Of a stretch of DNA of 64,000 nucleotides, positions 1 through 12,555 are shown piece after piece. Source of the DNA: Cricetomys ansorgei (Eukaryota; Chordata; Mammalia; Rodentia; Nesomyidae); the NCBI GenBank assembly GCA_026225945.1, contig JAMJFZ010000107.1:43452501-43516500 (forward strand). The letters run 5' to 3'. Made by a program: the position numbers and the translations under genes. The notes beneath the pieces are model-generated. The model saw nothing but the letters and a program-made list of their open reading frames with translations, was not told where the DNA came from and did no database searches. The stretch's first letter is position 1, and each line of letters begins with the position of its first letter.

Positions 1-344
1 TCTGAATTAACTAATAACAATCAAGGGAGTCATTTGGATTCTGGGAAACACGAATTGGAGCTTTGTGGTATGAGCTGGGGCCTCTTCTGGCCTCCAGATC
101 CTGTTGTTGAGATGGCTGCAGTATTAAGATCAGTTCACTTGCTGACTATACAGTTGTGAGGAAAGAAGGTGTGTACAAATAGAGAGAAATTAATTTTAGC
201 CTATTTTCCCACTGAAGGAACTTACCAGGGGGCATCTTTGTTTTTGCCTTTGCTGGGGTACCCTTAGCTTGGATTGCAAGCTGAAGAGAAAGCATGTCAT
301 TACTTGCCACTAGCAGTGTGAGAAGTGCTTCTTAGTGGTCGTAT

Positions 345-560
345 TACTATTGCTGAATATCTGTTCTGGCTCTATGATGGTGAACTGAATCAGGGACTGC
401 CATGAAATGTCAGGCAAAGCGCTAAGCAGTTAACATGGTCATTGTTTCTAATTCTTAAAGCCATCTTGAAAAACTGGTATTATAACCCTGGGGCACAGGG
501 CTTATGGAAAGACCAGGGAGTCCTGGGCAGTTGGATTCCAGCGTGGCTCCGCTGCTGTCT
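345..560 (+). repeat. Degraded MIR-like SINE
   Basis: Resembles the MIR core in sense orientation: a TGTCAGGCAAAGCGCTAAGC segment (compare the MIR ...GCCAGGCACTGT..AAGCGCT), then TTAACATGG and a later GTATTATAACC block at the expected spacing. Highly diverged, as expected for a pan-mammalian repeat in a fast-evolving rodent genome. Confidence 0.45.
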
Positions 561-1914
561 GCAGTGTCCATTTTCTTAGACCTCCTCATGTTGCATCCTG
601 AGAGCACACGCATGCTGGGGCTCATCGGTCCTAGACTCCTCTAACCTTCATTAGCTGTTTGCTGCAACAGTTTGAATTCATGAAAGTCTGTCAGAGCTCT
701 CCCATTGAAGTTTTATTCTCTCCAGGAACAAAGGTAGAGGAGCCACAAAACACTAGAGACTCTGAATGTTGCTGGCATTGGTCTCAGAGCAGCCTGTGAA
801 TTCTGTGGGCAGGAATCCGGAAATTCCTGCCAGAATGGGTTTCAGACAATTAGAAATACCCAATCTTCCAATGAATGGTGTTTCACTTGCTGGGGTTAAT
901 AGGCCTTTGACTCTTTCTCCGTGTTCCTTCATGTGCTTTTAATGACCCCAGAGAGCAATCAGAAGAACCAGGGTTCATATTTACAGCAGAAACACATCTG
1001 AACCTACTCTTCAGTAACAGAGACCATGTGTTCTGAAGCGTTCCTAGTTGGAGTTCGTTTATCATAGCTATAAAAACATTTCAAATGAGAACAGAGTGGA
1101 CAGAAACCCCGGGGAATTTTACAGGGAGCTCTGGGTGTAGATGGCAGAATGCCTGGCCTTGGTTAGTCACTGAGCGAAGCACGCATGCTAGCATTCCGTC
1201 CATTGAGGCCCTTGCCCTGAGCGCTTCCACCTGTGATCCACCAGACCCACACTGGCCTCTGATGAAATCAACCGTGTGTGTTCTGCACTAGATAAGTCAG
1301 TTAAGTGGAGAGAGAGCTCAGTTTCACTCTGAGTAGTGTCTGGTTCTATTTTTGAAAAAGTCCCTTAACTGAAGATGAAAAATGATTATAATAACTCATG
1401 ACTAATTTTTACAGTACACATGTGAAGTCCATGGAAAAAGCTGTAGTCTTATTGTAGAATAAAAGCCCCAAGGTCTTATCAAAGGCAGGTGTATTAGGAA
1501 GGAAGGTAGAGCTTCTGCTCTGATTTCGCCAGTTCTCTAGTGGCATGGGGCAGGAAATGAACATTTTCAGTTTATATCCTGTTCATAGCTGGAGGGACTG
1601 TCTTCTCTCTCTGTGTGCTCATCACCGACTTTCAGATACACTTTAGATATTCATGGTATGAATTTAAGTCAAACTTGGTGAAGGCTCTGGGGCTCGAGTA
1701 TCCTGTTAAACATGTCCTTCTCTGGAATCCAGCCACCAGGATCGGCTAGATTGTTTTCGCTGACGTTCATCCCCAGATGCTTCTTAGAGCTCGTGCATTT
1801 GCCTCCGGAATGTCATCCATTGCCGAATTCATATCATGCTTTGAACTCTTGCCGGCAGTTTCTTCAAAATCCATGGACTCCCCTCTTGAAAATAAAGCCT
1901 TTTTTTCCCAACCA
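561..1914. other. Intergenic, nothing recognised
   Basis: No exon-like coding block, recognisable repeat family, CpG island or RNA gene seen. Short open frames at 883-1065 and 1085-1291 are uninformative in length and composition. Confidence 0.5.
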
Positions 1915-2070
1915 AGTTGTCCTGTCCTGTCCTGTCCTGTCCTCCCTCCCTCCCTTTTATTCCCACACATTCTTCTCTCATCCCCCGCTCTATTCTCTTC
2001 CCTGCTTTGCTTTCCTCTCTTCTCTTCCTTTCCTTCTCCTATTTCTTTCCCTTCTGCCCTGACTCTCCTC
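1915..2070. repeat. (TGTCC)n microsatellite in a pyrimidine-rich stretch
   Basis: About five tandem TGTCC units at 1919-1943, followed by CCCTCC and TCTTCC low-complexity sequence to about 2070. The overlapping open frames in this stretch come from low complexity. Confidence 0.7.
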
Positions 2071-2598
2071 CATGCCTTCTCTCTTTTGGCTGGATTTGAG
2101 GATCATATATTGAAGTATCTACTTGATTTTTAATATCAGAAAAACTCTAAGCAAGCTTTTCTAGAATCCAAATCTTCTCATCCCACCCCTTCCTCCTTTC
2201 TGTTCTGGTGAACAGCACTCCTGTAATCTGACAAGGCTCAGGCCTTACTGCAGGTTTTCCTCCTTACTTCCTGCACCTTGAATGTGTGATAGGTCACCAA
2301 GCACCAGGGATCGCTTTGGTACATGATCAGCCCTGCATCCAAACCCTTCTCTTTCTTGACAGGCAGTCACAATTTCTTCCCATTTCTTTCTCTGCTGCTG
2401 TAATATTTCATAAGGTATAACTATGTACTTGCTTAAAATTCCTCAGGGGCTGGCGACAGCAGCTGTAGCTTTCAAGACAAACAGAGAAGCCCTTGGATAA
2501 GCTCACAGGAGCTTGAAGGTGTTTCTCAAGCTTGTTATCCACTTTATACTCCAACAACTTGCTGAGTAACTCCAACCTTCTAAAATGTCTTGTGCGTA

Positions 2599-2722
2599 GC
2601 ATGTGTGGTGTCTCATGGCTGTGATTTCAGACTGGGGTGGGATGGGGTGGGGATCACCATAAGTTTGAAGCCAGCTGGGCTCTATAGTGAGTTCTAGAAT
2701 GAGACCCAGATTCAAAATAAAG
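2599..2722 (+). repeat. Diverged B1/proto-B1-like SINE
   Basis: Weak match to the 7SL-derived SINE pattern: GTGTGGTGTCTCATGGCTGT at the head (compare GGTGTGGTGGC.CA.GCCTTTAAT), then TTTGAAGCCAGC.TGGGCTC and TATAGTGAGTTCTAG, in the B1 order, ending in an A-rich run. Confidence 0.5.
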
Positions 2723-2784
2723 CGAATCTGATGCTTAATGGAACTTAGTATTTACATTCTCAACCCACAATCTTCTTTGGTCTG

Positions 2785-2965
2785 GAATTCATTTATTCGT
2801 TCATTTAATAAGTAATTGATAATGAGTGGCGACTGTTGTGGAGTGTTTATTCTGCTGCAGGCACTTTCCAGTGACTGGGAATCTAGCAGTGAACACGAAC
2901 TTGATGAAGGTCCTTCTGTTGTGAAGCTCACGTTCTAGTAGACAAAGACAGCGCAGGATATATAG
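2785..2965 (+). repeat. Ancient mammalian repeat (L2/MIR-type)
   Basis: The order ATTCATTTATTC, then GCAGGCACTTTCCAG, GGGAATCTAGCAGTGAACA and GAAGCTCACGTTCTAGTAGA follows a widespread old mammalian repeat (..CAGGCACTGT.. GGGATACAGCAGTGAACA.. GAGCTTACATTCTAGTGG). I recall this as L2-type but the subfamily is unsure. Confidence 0.6.
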
Positions 2966-3529
2966 GAAAGTCTAGATCTGAAGGTTATAAAGGCAATGAA
3001 CTTGAGTGGTGAGATTGTGGGTATTATTAGATAAGGTGTATATGTGACTCTCTAAGCCCTTTCTCTTACAGTATTCTCTGAGCACAAGTCTATTTTAACA
3101 GAGATCTCTGCTGAGAGGAGACAGTGCCCAGCCTGGGATGGCCTTGGTGGGCAGATAATAGCAGGCTCAGTTAACTACAAATGAAATCTGTTTCTTCCAT
3201 CAGCTTTATCCTGGGAGAGATGCTTTGATTTCCATCTTCCTTGAAATCCTTCATTTCCTCCATAGAACCTTCTAATCTTGGCTTTAAGTTTAACTTCATC
3301 TAGGAAGTGTTATCTGACCTTCTGCACTCTCCAGTGTGGCTATATGTGCCTGTCTTTTGTGTACAGGATCGTGCACATTCCTCTAGCTTGTTAAACTGCA
3401 AACAGTAATGCAATCGCTTCTTATATGCTCTCTCTGTAGAGATAAAGCCACAAATGTCCACATACAGCCTATTTTATACCAGCAGTAAAGAGTTTCCAAA
3501 GGCATCAAACGTTTTAAAATTTTTAACTT

Positions 3530-3641
3530 TTTTGAAACAGAGTCTTGTGTAGACTGTCATGTCTCAATTTGCAGTGATTTTCCTGCCTCGGACTCTCGGG
3601 TTCTGAGATGACAGATGTGTGCCATTATGCCCAGCAAGCAT
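3530..3641 (-). repeat. Diverged B1-type SINE, antisense
   Basis: Reads as an antisense B1 or related element: TTTTTTGAAACAGAGTCTTG at one end and TGACAGATGTGTGCCATTAT then GCCCAGC at the other, matching the reversed head of a B1 (..GGCGTGTGCCACCACGCCCAGC). Confidence 0.6.
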
Positions 3642-3689
3642 TAAATTTCTCCTCCTCTTCGTCTTCTCCCTTCTCCTCCTCCTTCTTTT

Positions 3690-3835
3690 CTTTTTTGTTT
3701 TTTTGAGACAGGTTTCTCTGTTGTAACTCTGGCTGTCCTGGAATTCACTCTGTAGACCAGGCTGGCCTTGAACTCACAGAGAGCCGCCCGCCTCTGCCTC
3801 CTGAGTGCTGAGATTAAGGAGTATGCCTCCACCTC
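3690..3835 (-). repeat. B1 SINE, antisense
   Basis: Clear antisense B1: TTTTTTTGAGACAGGTTTCT, GTAGACCAGGCTGGCCTTGA, ACTCACAGAGAG..CCGCCTCTGCCTCC and GAGTGCTGAGATTAAGG. A CT-rich run (3645-3690) separates it from the neighbouring element. Confidence 0.9.
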
Positions 3836-3994
3836 CTGATGGGATTAAACTTTTAAAGATCAGACCACTGTTAGTCTCTTCCTGATCCTCATACTCCATG
3901 TGATTTATATCTCACAAGTGTCCAATAAGTGTTAAACATACAATTCTGATATGAAACTCATTGTTCTTGTCTCATTCTGTTCCCTCTCTAGTGA

Positions 3995-4400
3995 TAACTT
4001 CATAATGTATATAATGTGTTTTAATCAAATTACCTCCCCTCCAGCTTCTCCCCTAGCCTCCCCATCACTTTTCCTCCCAAGTTCAGATTCTTTCTTTTTC
4101 TTTCTCTCCCCCTCTCTCTAACCACTGCGCCTCTTACTGCCAGTGTGTACATGTGTGTGGGACCATCTCCTGGAGCATGTACAGCCTTACAGGCTCAACA
4201 TCCCTGAAGGAAACTTTTCTCTCCTCAGCACCCATCAATTACCAGCAGCTTCTCAGCTAGGGTGAGACTTCAAGACCGCCTCTCTTGTTCCTGCTGGGAT
4301 CTTGACTGGCTTGCTCTTGTGCAGGTCTTAGTCATAACTGCTATGAGTTCATGCGTGCAATGGTCCTGTCATGTCCAGTAAATAATGTTTTACTGCAGAC
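3995..4400 (-). repeat. Rodent L1 (Lx-type) fragment, antisense
   Basis: Begins with ATAATGTGTTTTAATCAAAT and a C-rich run, the reversed form of the rodent L1 3' end (..GATCAAAACACATTGTATGAAATTCTC). It continues through GGACCATCTCCTGGAGCATG, CAGCTTCTCAGCTAGGGTGA and TTGACTGGCTTGCTCTTGTG, a series I recognise from common rodent L1 copies. Confidence 0.65.
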
Positions 4401-7400
4401 ATGGAGACCACAAGGAATCCTTCAAATACTAGGTAGGATCAAGATAGAGATTGAATTTATAAATTCCAAGTTCAGCTTAGAAAAAGTGCCTAACAAGGCA
4501 ACTGAAGTTCTTTCATGCTTTTAATAAACTCCTGACTATGATGTTCGACTGGAGTTTGTAATCTTCTTTGAAGATTTTCTGAGTTCCCACAGCAATGGAG
4601 TACTAACTTCTTGGGGTTGATTACCTGGAAGACAATAATCTGTGTTAAATTGGTATGTGTTTTCAACTCTTGGGATAATAGAAAACTAACAGAGTTGCTT
4701 CTATTCTCTGAAAATGAGAGAAAGTCAATATACATTATATATTCCTGTACGTGCAAAACTGATCATCTATCACAAGACCATTTTTTTCAGTTATTTTTAA
4801 ACTGACTCCACTGAATTTTGCTGTCGGCATATGCATTTTCATCTAGTTTTTCTCTATCTAAGGAAGGGGCCTGCATGTCTCCCATAGTTGTCTGTACTCA
4901 CGGCTGTGGTCTAAGTCTTTTTGGAATACGTTGAAGTTAGTTAATGTTGGATTTAAAACTCATGGTTTGTGGTCCTTTAATTAATATTTTTTTTTGACAA
5001 GGGAACTGACTCAGGGCAGATTACAAATCTCCTGAAAATTAAACTGTAAAATGATTTTAACACTATTTTGAGATAATCTAGACATCTTTAAGAAATGCAT
5101 CCATTTACTATGTATTTCTTGACATCGTTCACTGCTTAAAAATAAGCAAATCATCTTTAATGTAATGTTTGTCTACAAGTGAAATATAAGTGATGAATTG
5201 TACATTTCTCCAGAAGCATGAAATTCGAAAGAAGCCAAACTTAAGAGGAGATTTACAGCTATAACTGCCAGAAAAAAGCAACTCTTATGACTTCCTTCCC
5301 ATTCACACAACACATTTGATGATATCCTCCTTTGTCTGAAAAAAAATGCTGCATTGTTTGTCTCATGCATTTAATTTAACTCTAACTTACGCTGCACAGT
5401 AATATAGGAACAGAGAGATCCTTGAGCTAACTATTTTTTTGAAGGTGGATGATTGACTTAAAAAGTTGGTAGGAAGCTTAGTGGGCATTCCTACAGCCAG
5501 AGTTAATTTCCCATTTTATTGTATAAAGCAATTTAAAGTAGAAGCTATAGTTATATTATAAAATGCAGAACTGTGTACAGTGAATATGCACCAGTAAAAA
5601 TACTTACATTCACAAACACATCACAACACAAAGCAAACAAAAAAGAAGACACAGAGTAACCCTTCCAGGGGGTTTGGTTGCTTTGTCATCCAGCTGCACT
5701 GGGAAGCCAGAGTACTGGCAACCGGGACATTCAGAATCCTTGATATAATGTCTTCCTCTTGCTGCTGTTCCCCTGTGGCCCTCAATTTAGAAACAATATC
5801 ATGACTAAAAATTGCTTAAGAAAGTCCTGAGAATTCCATGTTGTTATACTCTTATGAAATCCAACTTGGAACTTTTTCTATTATTATTTTCCTATCTTGT
5901 ATTAAGATCTTGATGGGTCCTTTGGTGAGCATATTTTAATTTATTTAAAGAAGACTATGGTGTGTTGTGTAATTTAAGAAGGCCATGGTGTGTTATGTAA
6001 AAGGCAGCTTCTCCTTAGCACTTCCTTGACAAGGATGAAAGAGACCCTAGGGCCTTATAATACATCGAGAATTAAGGCATTGCCATTTGCTTAAAGAAGG
6101 TTATGGTGATATTTTGGGGAACACCAAGAAAAAAAAATACAACCAAAGTTCAAAACTGAGATGAATACTTAGGATTTTTACAACTCAAATTTTGTGCCTT
6201 TAAGTTCCTCCTCTAGTCAGTGTGAATAGAGTATTTCTTGTTATTTTCCTTGAATAATCTCTCTTTTGAAGCAGATACTCTCAATGAAAAAAAATGCATA
6301 TTTGCAACATGAGTGTGCTGTATTAGAAGGTTGCCTGGACACGTGTGGAGGACTTGTGAGCCCACCGGACACTCAGTGGGCATTTCAGTAAAGAGTGTTT
6401 ACTTGAACAACTCCTTCTGGGTGTGCTAGACCTAAAGGAAGAGAGCAAGAGGTTGGATATACACTCAAAGGTCATAGCAAGTCCATGGATTGTCTTAAAG
6501 GCGAGAGGTAATTATCAGTATAGCAGGTAGGTATCTTTTTGGAGTAAAAGACATGTCTGAATCCTAAGGCAATAAATGAGAACAAAAAGAGTGAGGAAAA
6601 AGTGACTTCATGGAATTTAAGCACACATTTCTGCTACTTAAAATAGTGTCAAAAACATGATGGCTTCAAAAGACCACACTTGACAAGGGCATAAGCAACT
6701 GTTGCACATTGTTGGCCTTGTAACATTAGTAGCTAGACATTAACAGTAATGGCATAGTGTCTGCGTGGGCAAACACATCATGGACTTGGCAGTCTGGTTA
6801 CCTGTTTTTCTAGAAATTGTTAGGATTGGTGCTTTAGTAAAGGCGTGTGGCACCATCTCCCGGCGATGACAATGGGTTTGGCTTTGTGCCTTCTTGGCTA
6901 GGCCATAGGATGCCCAAATAGCTGATTAAACATGATCTCTGGGGGGTGGGTGTCTGACAGTGTTTCCTGAAGAAATTAGTATTTGAATGGGTGAATCCAG
7001 CAAAGTAGATGACTGTCTCAATGCTAGTAACCATCAGTCAATCCATTGAGGGGCTAAATAGAACAAAAAGTTGGAGAAGGGTTGAATGTACCCCAGCTGC
7101 TTCGGGTGGGAAAACTATTGTCTACTCTTGAACTTCTTACTCTTAGATCTTCATCCCTGCTCTGAAATCTCATCATTAGCTCTTCAGTGCTAGGGTCTTT
7201 GAGCTACACTATTGACTTTCCTGTATCTCAAGCATGCAGATGAAAATCATGGAACTTCTTAGCTTCCACAAATATACCAACTAGTATTTTATAATAAACC
7301 TATATCATCTATTGAATACTCATATATATCCATAGACATATTCATAGATGAAATGAGCATATACTTGATTTGTTCTCTGAGAATGTGAGAAATCCAGATA

Positions 7401-8828
7401 TCACCTAGTACATGTTTCTACTATTGGTATACAACTTGCAGATGTATATGTGAGCTTCACTTTGGAAGTTAAGAATTATATAGGGGTTCAAAGAGAGTTG
7501 GAATTCCTACAAAATTGAGGTCTCAGAACCAGCATTATAGTTTGCTGCTTTTAATTGTGGCTTTCTTTTTATCCCAAGTTAGAACAACCCCAGAATTGTA
7601 TTTGACCAATGTGGGTGCGCTACCCAGCTTAAACTTTAATGTGTTGAGGATGAAGGCGCACGTAGAGAGAATGGCTCACAGAGAAAGATGGCAGGACAAG
7701 CCTGAACTCTCAGCAGCTGTGAGGCTAAAGGAGGGCGATCTTGTTTGAGGCCAGCATTGATTACCCATTTCTCCCAAGAAAAAAGTATGAAGAAAGAATC
7801 TTAATGCATCCCCTTTCATTTGTTTTCTTTCAACTTTCCTTTTATATATCTTAACAATGCTTAAGATCTCCTTAACTTCAATTTCTAACATTTTATACCA
7901 AGGGTCTTTTATAAAGCAAATGTTTCATTAACATTCTTTCTACAAATATAGAAGAATAATAAATGAAGATAAGTTTTATTGATGCCCTGCAGGCCAGAGC
8001 CAACTAAGAGATCCTATGTTATATTATGTTATAAATATGTTATAACTGTTACTGGAAAATCAACCCACATCACTTTCCATTCCATCACCCACTCCCAGGG
8101 CCTTAGCTCCGTGTTGATCGTTACCATCAAACATCACCGCCGATTTTGGCAAACAGCTGCCCAGTTTGGTTTAGGGCTAAGACCTATTCTGGCAAAGATG
8201 GAACTTTACTTGTTCCAGAAGAGATGGCTTGGATTGAAACATCGTGGAAGTCTGCCAGAGCAGCGAGGATCAGAAGGGAGGCTGGCTGTGCAGTCTTGTG
8301 AGTTATACCCTCCGGGGTTACAGTGAGATCTGTAGACGCTGGACACTGGGTGATAAAATGCAGACTTTTAATCTGCGGGCCGTGGTCCCATACGGAGCTG
8401 TGTAACTGAATGTGGGGGTTGCAAAAATTTGGTGATGATGAAAACTTTCTGAATTTGTCATGACCACAAACTAATTCCAAATCAAAAGCAAATGACCATA
8501 AGGTAGTCCTGGTAGTGCTCAGTCATGTTGCATCATGTGACCTCATTGTAACCTTGGTTCTGAACACACAGTACACATAGACTTCCCATCATGAGTGATG
8601 CTATCCTAATAATTGCTGTTTGTAACATCTAGCCTCACATTGGAGACCAGTGCAGGCTACATGAATTGCTTGCTTTTATTGTGCATGCAAAGTTTTCCAC
8701 TTTTGTAGAAACATAATGGTTTAATTATAGAAAACAAAGAATTTTAATATTTCTTATCATTATTCCTCAGAGTATGAGTATTACATCTGTATATACTTGG
8801 GTTATATTGTGTTAAAATGCTTGATTTT
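4401..8828. other. Intergenic, AT-rich, no interspersed repeat recognised
   Basis: 4.4 kb without a recognisable gene, SINE, LINE or RNA. It contains a 28-bp tandem duplication at 5945-6000. Open frames here are short and scattered on both strands, as expected by chance. Confidence 0.45.
5945..6000. repeat. Two-copy 28-bp tandem duplication
   Basis: ATGGTGTGTTGTGTAA at 5957-5972 recurs as ATGGTGTGTTATGTAA at 5985-6000, exactly 28 bp later with one mismatch in this core. A related AAAGAAGGTTATGGTG occurs again at about 6093-6108. Confidence 0.6.
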
Positions 8829-8845
8829 AAAAATTGCCATTTGAG

Positions 8846-9069
8846 GGGCTGGAGAGATGGCTCAGTGGTTAGGAGCACGGGCTGCTCTTCCAGGGGACCC
8901 AGGTTCAATTCTTAGCACCCACATGGCAGCTCACAACTGTCTGTGACTCCTGTTCCAGGGGATCTGACACCTGCACACAAACATACATGTAGGCAAAACA
9001 CTAATGCACATAAAATAAAAATAAATAATTAAAAAGGAGTTTGACATCTATTTAAAAACAAAAACAAAA
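8846..9069 (+). mobile_element. B2/B3 SINE with target-site duplication
   Basis: Starts GGGCTGGAGAGATGGCTCAG, the tRNA-derived B2 head, followed by GTTCAATTCTTAGCACCCAC (B box region) and CTCACAACTGTCTGTGACTC, and ends in an A-rich tail with AATAAA. It is flanked by a perfect direct repeat AAATTGCCATTTGAG at 8831-8845 and 9070-9084, which marks the insertion borders. The intact duplication suggests a fairly recent insertion. Confidence 0.95.
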
Positions 9070-9571
9070 AAATTGCCATTTGAGTTGCTGACTTGAGTTT
9101 CATAAAAGATTATTAAATCATTAAGTGAATTTTTGTTTGAGGTCAACACAGAGTTCCCACAGAGTTCTGAAATGGCCACTACGATATTTCTACTACATGA
9201 TACATATTTATGTAAAGTGATTTTTCTTAGCATTAATGAGAAATGCCGAGAAAGGCTGAAGAGGCTCTATGTCCTGTAGCATCAAATGTTCAGCCAACAT
9301 TTAATTTTTTTTTTGTAAAAACAATCAAGCGCTTCCATATTAACAGTATGCAAATTTTCTTTATTTTTTAAAAAAATAATAAAAGCATACATATATTGAA
9401 GAATTATCTTTAAATAACTTGTTAATGATTTATTATCACTAAATGATTTGTATACCTATTTAAAATACTTGTATGCCCAGGGTTGAATAACAATTTCTAA
9501 CGTGAAAAGGGATCATGAGTAGAAAACATTCAAGAAAGTCTGTACTACAAGATCAAGTCAGTCAAAATTCA

Positions 9572-9725
9572 AGCGTGAGCTGGGTGTGGTGGCATGTGCC
9601 TTTAGTCCCAGCACTCTGGAGGCAGAGGCAGGAAGATGCTTGTGAGTTTGAGGCCAGTCTGGTCTACATAGGGAGGTCCAGGCCAGTTGAGAGTAGTAGA
9701 GATACTGTCGCCAAGACGACAACAA
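9572..9725 (+). repeat. B1 SINE
   Basis: GAGCTGGGTGTGGTGGCATG, CCTTTAGTCCCAGCACTCTG, GAGGCAGAGGCAGGAAGATG and AGGCCAGTCTGGTCTACATA follow B1 order in sense orientation. The A-rich tail is degraded. Confidence 0.93.
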
Positions 9726-10056
9726 ATTCCAGTAAGGATGGGCTAGGGACCCTTGAGGCTCTGCCTCTATCTGAGAAACCATTGGCAGCTGGTGACTGCT
9801 GAGGGAGGGACACTCTCCTGCCAGAACTTGGTTTATGGTAGATTGTTCATATGTTAGTGAATGGGTACATGCCAGTGGTAATTGGACTCAAGGGTTATTA
9901 GTAACATAGACAAAAAATGGAAAAGAAGATTTAAGGTTGGGAGGGAAGCAGAATGGGAAGAACAAGGGTGAGTTGCAGGGAGATAGTGGCGGATGGATAT
10001 GGCCGGTGTATATTGTATAAATGTAGGAAACTTTCAAGGATAAAAAGTACTGGTTT

Positions 10057-10275
10057 TAGGGGCCTGAGATGTGGTCCAGCGGTTAAGAGCACTGGCTCCT
10101 CTTCTAGAGGACTCATGTTCAATTTCCAGCACCCACATGGTGGTATATAACTATCTGTAATCCCAGTATCAGGGGACCCAACGCCCTGTTCTGACCTCTG
10201 AGGGCACTAGACACACAAGAGGTACGCAGATATACATGCAGACAGAACACACATAAAGGTAAAATTAAAGTAGAA
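10057..10275 (+). repeat. B2/B3 SINE
   Basis: GCGGTTAAGAGCACTGGCTC, CTCTTCTAGAGGACTCATGT, CAGCACCCACATGGTGG and a Pyr-rich to A-rich 3' part ending AAAATTAAAGTAG. Imperfect flanking repeats (CTGGTTTTA at about 10051 and CTGGTTTTG at about 10280) are consistent with a target-site duplication. Confidence 0.92.
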
Positions 10276-11053
10276 ATGCTGGTTTTGAAAAAATCAAAAT
10301 ATTTTCAATCCTAGAAGTCATACCCATGGCACTATTGTAGTCATAGGAGTGAGATGTGATATCATATCTCGGGGAGACATTTACGCATGGGAAAGTCAGG
10401 TCCTAGATGGTTCCTCACAAAACTTCACGGCTACTCACACTGATATTAATAAGTGTGTCATACTATTGTTACTAGAAATATTTTGTGTAATATTGTCTCA
10501 AACTGCCATAACTTGTCAAAGTGAATCCACTCGCTTCTTATTTATTTGATGGTCTAATAAAGTTATCCTCTGCCTTTGAGAAGGTAGGACATGCTTTGTG
10601 GAGGAATAGAGGGTAATACAAGGGTAAACTGAGGCTTTGAAAATAAAACCGATTCTGAAAAATAACAATAAATATATAGGAAAAGATACTTCGGTGTTTT
10701 TCATATCATAAACAAGATATTGGATACTTTAGCAGAGAAGAAATATTTGATTTGAATAGCAAGGCTTATAGGTAATAGCGAGTGTAAAAGCGTCTTATAT
10801 GAATGAAGGGAAAGAAAGAGGCGGTGGGAACCTAAAGTTGGAATGAATGCTAGAAGCGCTGAGTAATGAGAAGACCATTCTGACATTTCCTTGTTAGCAG
10901 TATTGGAAGGGAACATTGGACAGGTTGAATGGAGGAGGGCAGGCTTCAATGTGTGGCCTCTGCACTATCCTTCCCTTGTTTACGAGCCAAATGATTCAGT
11001 GTTAAACTTTGGACTAAATGTTAGACATGAACAAGAATAATGTTTATCTTCAG

Positions 11054-11163
11054 ATAGAGGGAGAAGGGAAGGGAAAGGGAGAAAGACAGAAAGAGAGAGA
11101 GAGAGAAAGAGGGACAAAGAGACACAGAGACAGAGACAGGCAGAGAGGGGAACAGACAGACTC

Positions 11164-11206
<43 letters not shown>
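11054..11206. repeat. Composite microsatellite, (GA)-rich then (CA)n
   Basis: A purine-rich GGGA/GA/GACA tract at 11054-11160 followed by (CA)n at 11164-11206 with one AAAC interruption. The open frames on both strands reflect repeat translation only. Confidence 0.93.
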
Positions 11207-11207
<1 letters not shown>

Positions 11208-11987
11208 GAGGCATTAGACAGCCATTTTCAATTTAATTATGTGGTCTGTAGAAAGTAGCCTGGTAACAAAGATTAATTTAAGCAGAAGGATTCATTTTGC
11301 CTGGAGTGGAGGGAGGGCTAAGACATCTTGAAGAAAACAAATGTCCTTCAACAGATGGAAGTGATGACACAGGCTTGTAAAATGTCTTGTGGGGCAATTC
11401 ACACACAGCGAGAACCGAGCAAGTACGGTAACTTAGGGGACCACGGAGCGAGAGGACAGCGGAGAGGGCTTGAAGACAACAAAGGTCAAATGTGCAGTAG
11501 ACCTAGGTTTGGTCTGCTTCAAACAGGTCCCGGTGCTTACCGTTAGAACCTGCTCATGTTGGAAGCACAGATGAGTCTCAGGCGGTGCTGCAAGTAGCAA
11601 GATGCTTTGTGGGAAAGGACTGGTGGCCTCCACCAAGTTACCTTCACAGAGGCTGCCGTCCTCCTCGCAGCCATGTCCAACCTGGGGCCCAGAGCCTCCT
11701 GCATCCCAGGATAGCTACAAACGTAGCCCATTGTACTTGCAGATGAGTGTGTACTGTCACCACCCCTGATGTTTTTGATGCCTCAGAATCTGATTCTTCA
11801 TATTTTTCCACTCCTTAATGCACTTATTTGTCAAGACAAATTATTTTCATGTTTCAGTTGTTACTCATCTAACATGGCAAGAAGTCTCTGTTGTCTAGGT
11901 ATATATTTTCTGGTTAGTTGATCTCTGTCCTTGGCACCTAACATCGTGTTATATTTAGTCTTTACGCGCAACTCTTTCATCCTAGAG

Positions 11988-12211
11988 CAGTGATTCTCAA
12001 CCTTCCTAATCTGTGACCCTTTTAATATGGTTCCTCATGTTGTGCTGACCCCCAACCATAAAATTATTTTCATTGCTCATTCATAACTGTAATTTTGCTA
12101 CTGTTATGAATCACAATGTAAATATCTGATATACAGATGGTCTTAGGCGACACCTGTGAAAGGGTCATTTGACCTCCAAGGGGACCATGACCCACAGGTT
12201 GAGAACCGTTG
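11988..12211. mobile_element. URR1-like hAT-Charlie DNA transposon fossil
   Basis: Ends are imperfect inverted repeats: CAGTGATTCTCAACCTTCC at the left and GGTTGAGAACCGTTG at the right. Between them lie TGTGACCCTTTTAATATGGT, ACCCCCAACCATAAAATTAT, CATAACTGTAATTTTGCTAC and GTGAAAGGGTCATTTGACCT, the interior of the rodent non-autonomous URR1 elements. The expected 8-bp target duplication is not recognisable. It encodes nothing. Confidence 0.85.
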
Positions 12212-12555
12212 CCTTCGATGGTTCTTCAAGGATGGGGTCTGTCTTATTGATGACAAGTGCAGGAATGGGGTTAGTCATTGCTTGGAGTCCCTGTGGCATC
12301 TCTTGTTCTCTCAGAGACCTTATATTCCTTTGCCCTAACCCTTCAGTTATAACAGTTAATGATACATACCCAATAAAGTTTCTGATTAAAACCTAATTCA
12401 GATCATGTATAAAAAGTATAGATCATAGTGATGGGTTCATAGCAACTCCAATGTTAATTTTTCCTTCTTCCTTTCCTGATGTTTGTATTTGTAGTGCTCA
12501 GTGCAGGCCCTGATGTCTAGTGGAATCTCCATAAAGTTTAGTTGAACTTCAACTG

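Noticed and set aside
8846..9069. tRNA gene
   Set aside because: The A- and B-box-like sequence belongs to a B2/B3 SINE head; no cloverleaf is formed.
10980..11236. Open frames rich in Cys/Val/Leu/Ser or Glu/Arg/Thr/His
   Set aside because: Translation of the GA/CA microsatellite, with no splice or start context.
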